Part shown: piece by piece, positions 62,550 to 64,000 of the stretch
How the letters are laid out: each line of letters begins with the position of its first letter
How positions within the stretch are numbered: the stretch's first letter is position 1
From: Caldisericia bacterium
GTDB taxonomy: Bacteria; Caldisericota; Caldisericia; JAAYUI01
Assembly: GCA_017999835.1 (NCBI GenBank)
Contig: JAGNLA010000001.1
Coordinates: 62,001 to 126,000 of the forward strand
Direction of reading: 5' to 3'
Length of the DNA: 64,000 nt
Translations under genes and position numbers: made by a program
The notes under the pieces: generated by a model
Databases searched by the model: none
Seen by the model: only the letters and a program-made list of their open reading frames with translations
Told to the model about the DNA's origin: nothing

Positions 62550-64000
62550 ATGAATAAGAAATTGATATTGACCGAAAAACCTTCCGTTGCAGCTGATATC
62601 GCCGAAGCACTTGGCGGTTTTACTAAATCAAAAGAGCACTACGAGAGTGACACAGCCTATATTACCTGGGCTGTCGGTCATCTAGTAACTCTTGCTGAAC
62701 CTGAAGATTATAACAAGGCTTACAAATATTGGACACTCCAATCGCTCCCTATTGTTCCTGAACATTTTGACCTCAAGCCTATTGAGAAGACTGAATCCAG
62801 GCTCAAACACATCAAAGAACTCCTTAAAAAGAAAGAAGTGGACGAGATTATCAACGCATGCGACGCAGGACGTGAGGGTGAATTGATTTTCAGATACATC
62901 ACGGATTTCCTCGAAGCAGGCGACGTCAAGGCCGAAAGGCTTTGGCTCCAGTCTATGACCCGAAGGGCCATTGCTGAAGGCTTCAAACAGCTTCGTCCAA
63001 GCAATGAGCTCGAAAACCTTGCACAGGCGGCAAGATGCAGGTCTCAAGCAGACTGGTTGATAGGTATCAACTCGACAAGAGCATTCACTCGTCGCATGGG
63101 CACATTGCTTTCAATCGGCCGCGTTCAGACTCCTACCCTTTCTATCCTTGTTGAACGTGAAAAAATCATAACTTCCTTTGACCCTCAGACATACTACGAA
63201 GTTTACGCAACATTCCAGGCAAAATCAGGCAAATACCAAGGCAAGTGGTTCATTGAAGCGCCAAAGAATAGCAAAGCCTCGCTGTTGGATTCAAAAGAGC
63301 TTGAAGCATTCGCAAACTCTCAGGGAATTGTTTCCAAGTCAGCCGTCAAGTTTGATTCAAACATCAAAAAAGGCGACAGACTCGAAAAACTTGCAGATGC
63401 ACAAGCAGCAGAAAAGATTCTCTCATCGATTGACGGACAGGAAGGCACAGTCACCCAGGAAGAGACAAAGCTGACAAAAGAAAGTCCAGGATTGCTCTTT
63501 GATCTTAACGAGCTCCAGCGTCAATCAAACAAGCGTTTCGGTTTCTCAGCCTCAACCACACTCAACATTGCCCAGGCTTTGTACGAAGAAAAGAAGCTCA
63601 TCACCTACCCAAGAACCGACAGCAAATATCTTCCGGAAGATTACACAACTGTTGTTCCAACAATCTTTAAGGAGCTATCCAATTCGCAATATTCGGATGT
63701 CGTAGAACCACTGCTAAAAAAAACCGTTGAAAAAAAGAAAAGAGTCTTTGACACATCAAAAATTTCCGACCACTTCGCCATTATTCCTACTGAAAAGTCT
63801 CCTGATGGTATCGAAATGACACCAGCACAGGCAAAAGTCTATGATCTCATTGTCAAACGTTTCCTCGCAGCTTTCTACCCGGATGCCGTTTGGGAGGAAA
63901 CACGCAGAGTCACGACGGTTGAGGAATACACTTTCAGAACTGATTCCAAGAACCTAAAAGATCCAGGTTTCTATGAGGTATACGGCAGAGAATCCGAGGA
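62550..64000 (+). CDS. topB: DNA topoisomerase III, 5' part (runs off the window)
   Basis: The frame is open from the ATG at 62550 to the window end (483 codons). Toprim domain: LILTEKPSVAADIAEAL and ACDAGREGELIFRYI (metal-binding DxD-like acidic cluster). The active-site tyrosine is in KKLITYPRTDSKYL, and LLSIGRVQTPTL is also conserved. The lack of a long N-terminal insert and the EKPSVA opening favour type III (TopB) over type I (TopA). It relaxes and decatenates single-stranded regions. No Shine-Dalgarno precedes the start; the remaining third or so of the protein lies beyond the window. Confidence 0.92.
   Translation, partial: MNKKLILTEKPSVAADIAEALGGFTKSKEHYESDTAYITWAVGHLVTLAEPEDYNKAYKYWTLQSLPIVPEHFDLKPIEKTESRLKHIKELLKKKEVDEIINACDAGREGELIFRYITDFLEAGDVKAERLWLQSMTRRAIAEGFKQLRPSNELENLAQAARCRSQADWLIGINSTRAFTRRMGTLLSIGRVQTPTLSILVEREKIITSFDPQTYYEVYATFQAKSGKYQGKWFIEAPKNSKASLLDSKELEAFANSQGIVSKSAVKFDSNIKKGDRLEKLADAQAAEKILSSIDGQEGTVTQEETKLTKESPGLLFDLNELQRQSNKRFGFSASTTLNIAQALYEEKKLITYPRTDSKYLPEDYTTVVPTIFKELSNSQYSDVVEPLLKKTVEKKKRVFDTSKISDHFAIIPTEKSPDGIEMTPAQAKVYDLIVKRFLAAFYPDAVWEETRRVTTVEEYTFRTDSKNLKDPGFYEVYGRESE

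Noticed and set aside
1-64000. CRISPR array or insertion sequence
   Set aside because: No regularly spaced direct repeats and no transposase or paired terminal repeats were seen; the only recombinase is the solitary serine type.

Overview
The window is a gene-dense stretch of a bacterial chromosome of moderate GC (roughly low 40s percent by eye). It contains no rRNA gene, so the organism cannot be placed firmly. Housekeeping genes (rpoB, rpoC, rnc, plsX, rpmF, rpsT, asnS, holA, secG, lepA, purHNML) are bacterial. SLH repeats, copper-amine-oxidase-N (CuAO-N) stalk domains, YitT, BioY, small PurL, and sigma-70-like TTGACA/TATAAT promoters suggest a Gram-positive-like or deep-branching anaerobe. 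The order rpoB, EF-G paralogue, rpoC and a very large insertion in RpoB are lineage oddities. Phylum assignment is left open.

Layout. 1-2.9 kb: 3' part of an SLH/5'-nucleotidase-like surface protein. 3-5.2 kb: rpmF-plsX-rnc (minus) facing rpsT (plus) across a compact divergent promoter. 5.3-10.1 kb: secreted tandem S41 protein, then asnS-holA (minus). 10.2-11.9 kb: secG, tRNA-Leu with an apparent AAG anticodon, a VOC protein, a GNAT and tRNA-Val. 11.9-14.6 kb: an epimerase under a TetR-like operator, and two CPBP membrane proteases, one frameshifted. 14.9-24.4 kb: tRNA-Asp, then two secreted subtilases carrying both cohesin-like and dockerin-like modules, then an NHL/cohesin/CuAO-N surface protein. 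24.5-27.5 kb: yitT, a methyltransferase, a solitary serine recombinase preceded by a 28-bp palindrome, and a GNAT. 27.6-31.3 kb: two secreted multidomain proteins. 31.4-41.8 kb: rpoB-EF-G-like-rpoC operon (minus). 41.8-52.2 kb: a 2712-residue secreted giant, divergent from a C25 (gingipain-type) protease with cohesin-like and dockerin modules. 52.3-62.4 kb (minus): lepA-hemW-bioY, ackA-purL, purM-purN-purH. 62.5 kb to end: 5' part of topoisomerase III (plus).

The most interesting theme is a cell-surface proteolytic apparatus. Three secreted proteases (two S8, one C25) each carry a cohesin-like module followed by a C-terminal dockerin. A non-protease surface protein has a cohesin and a CuAO-N stalk but no dockerin. 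These sit with a giant calcium-loop protein and SLH- or stalk-bearing partners. This is consistent with a non-cellulosomal, protein-degrading assembly held together by cohesin-dockerin contacts. That is an inference from domain architecture, not shown by the sequence alone.

Several genes lack a Shine-Dalgarno sequence and have a -10 box 6-12 nt before the start codon (GNAT at 27.4 kb, giant protein, C25 protease, lepA, topB). This points to leaderless or near-leaderless mRNAs alongside ordinary SD-led genes.
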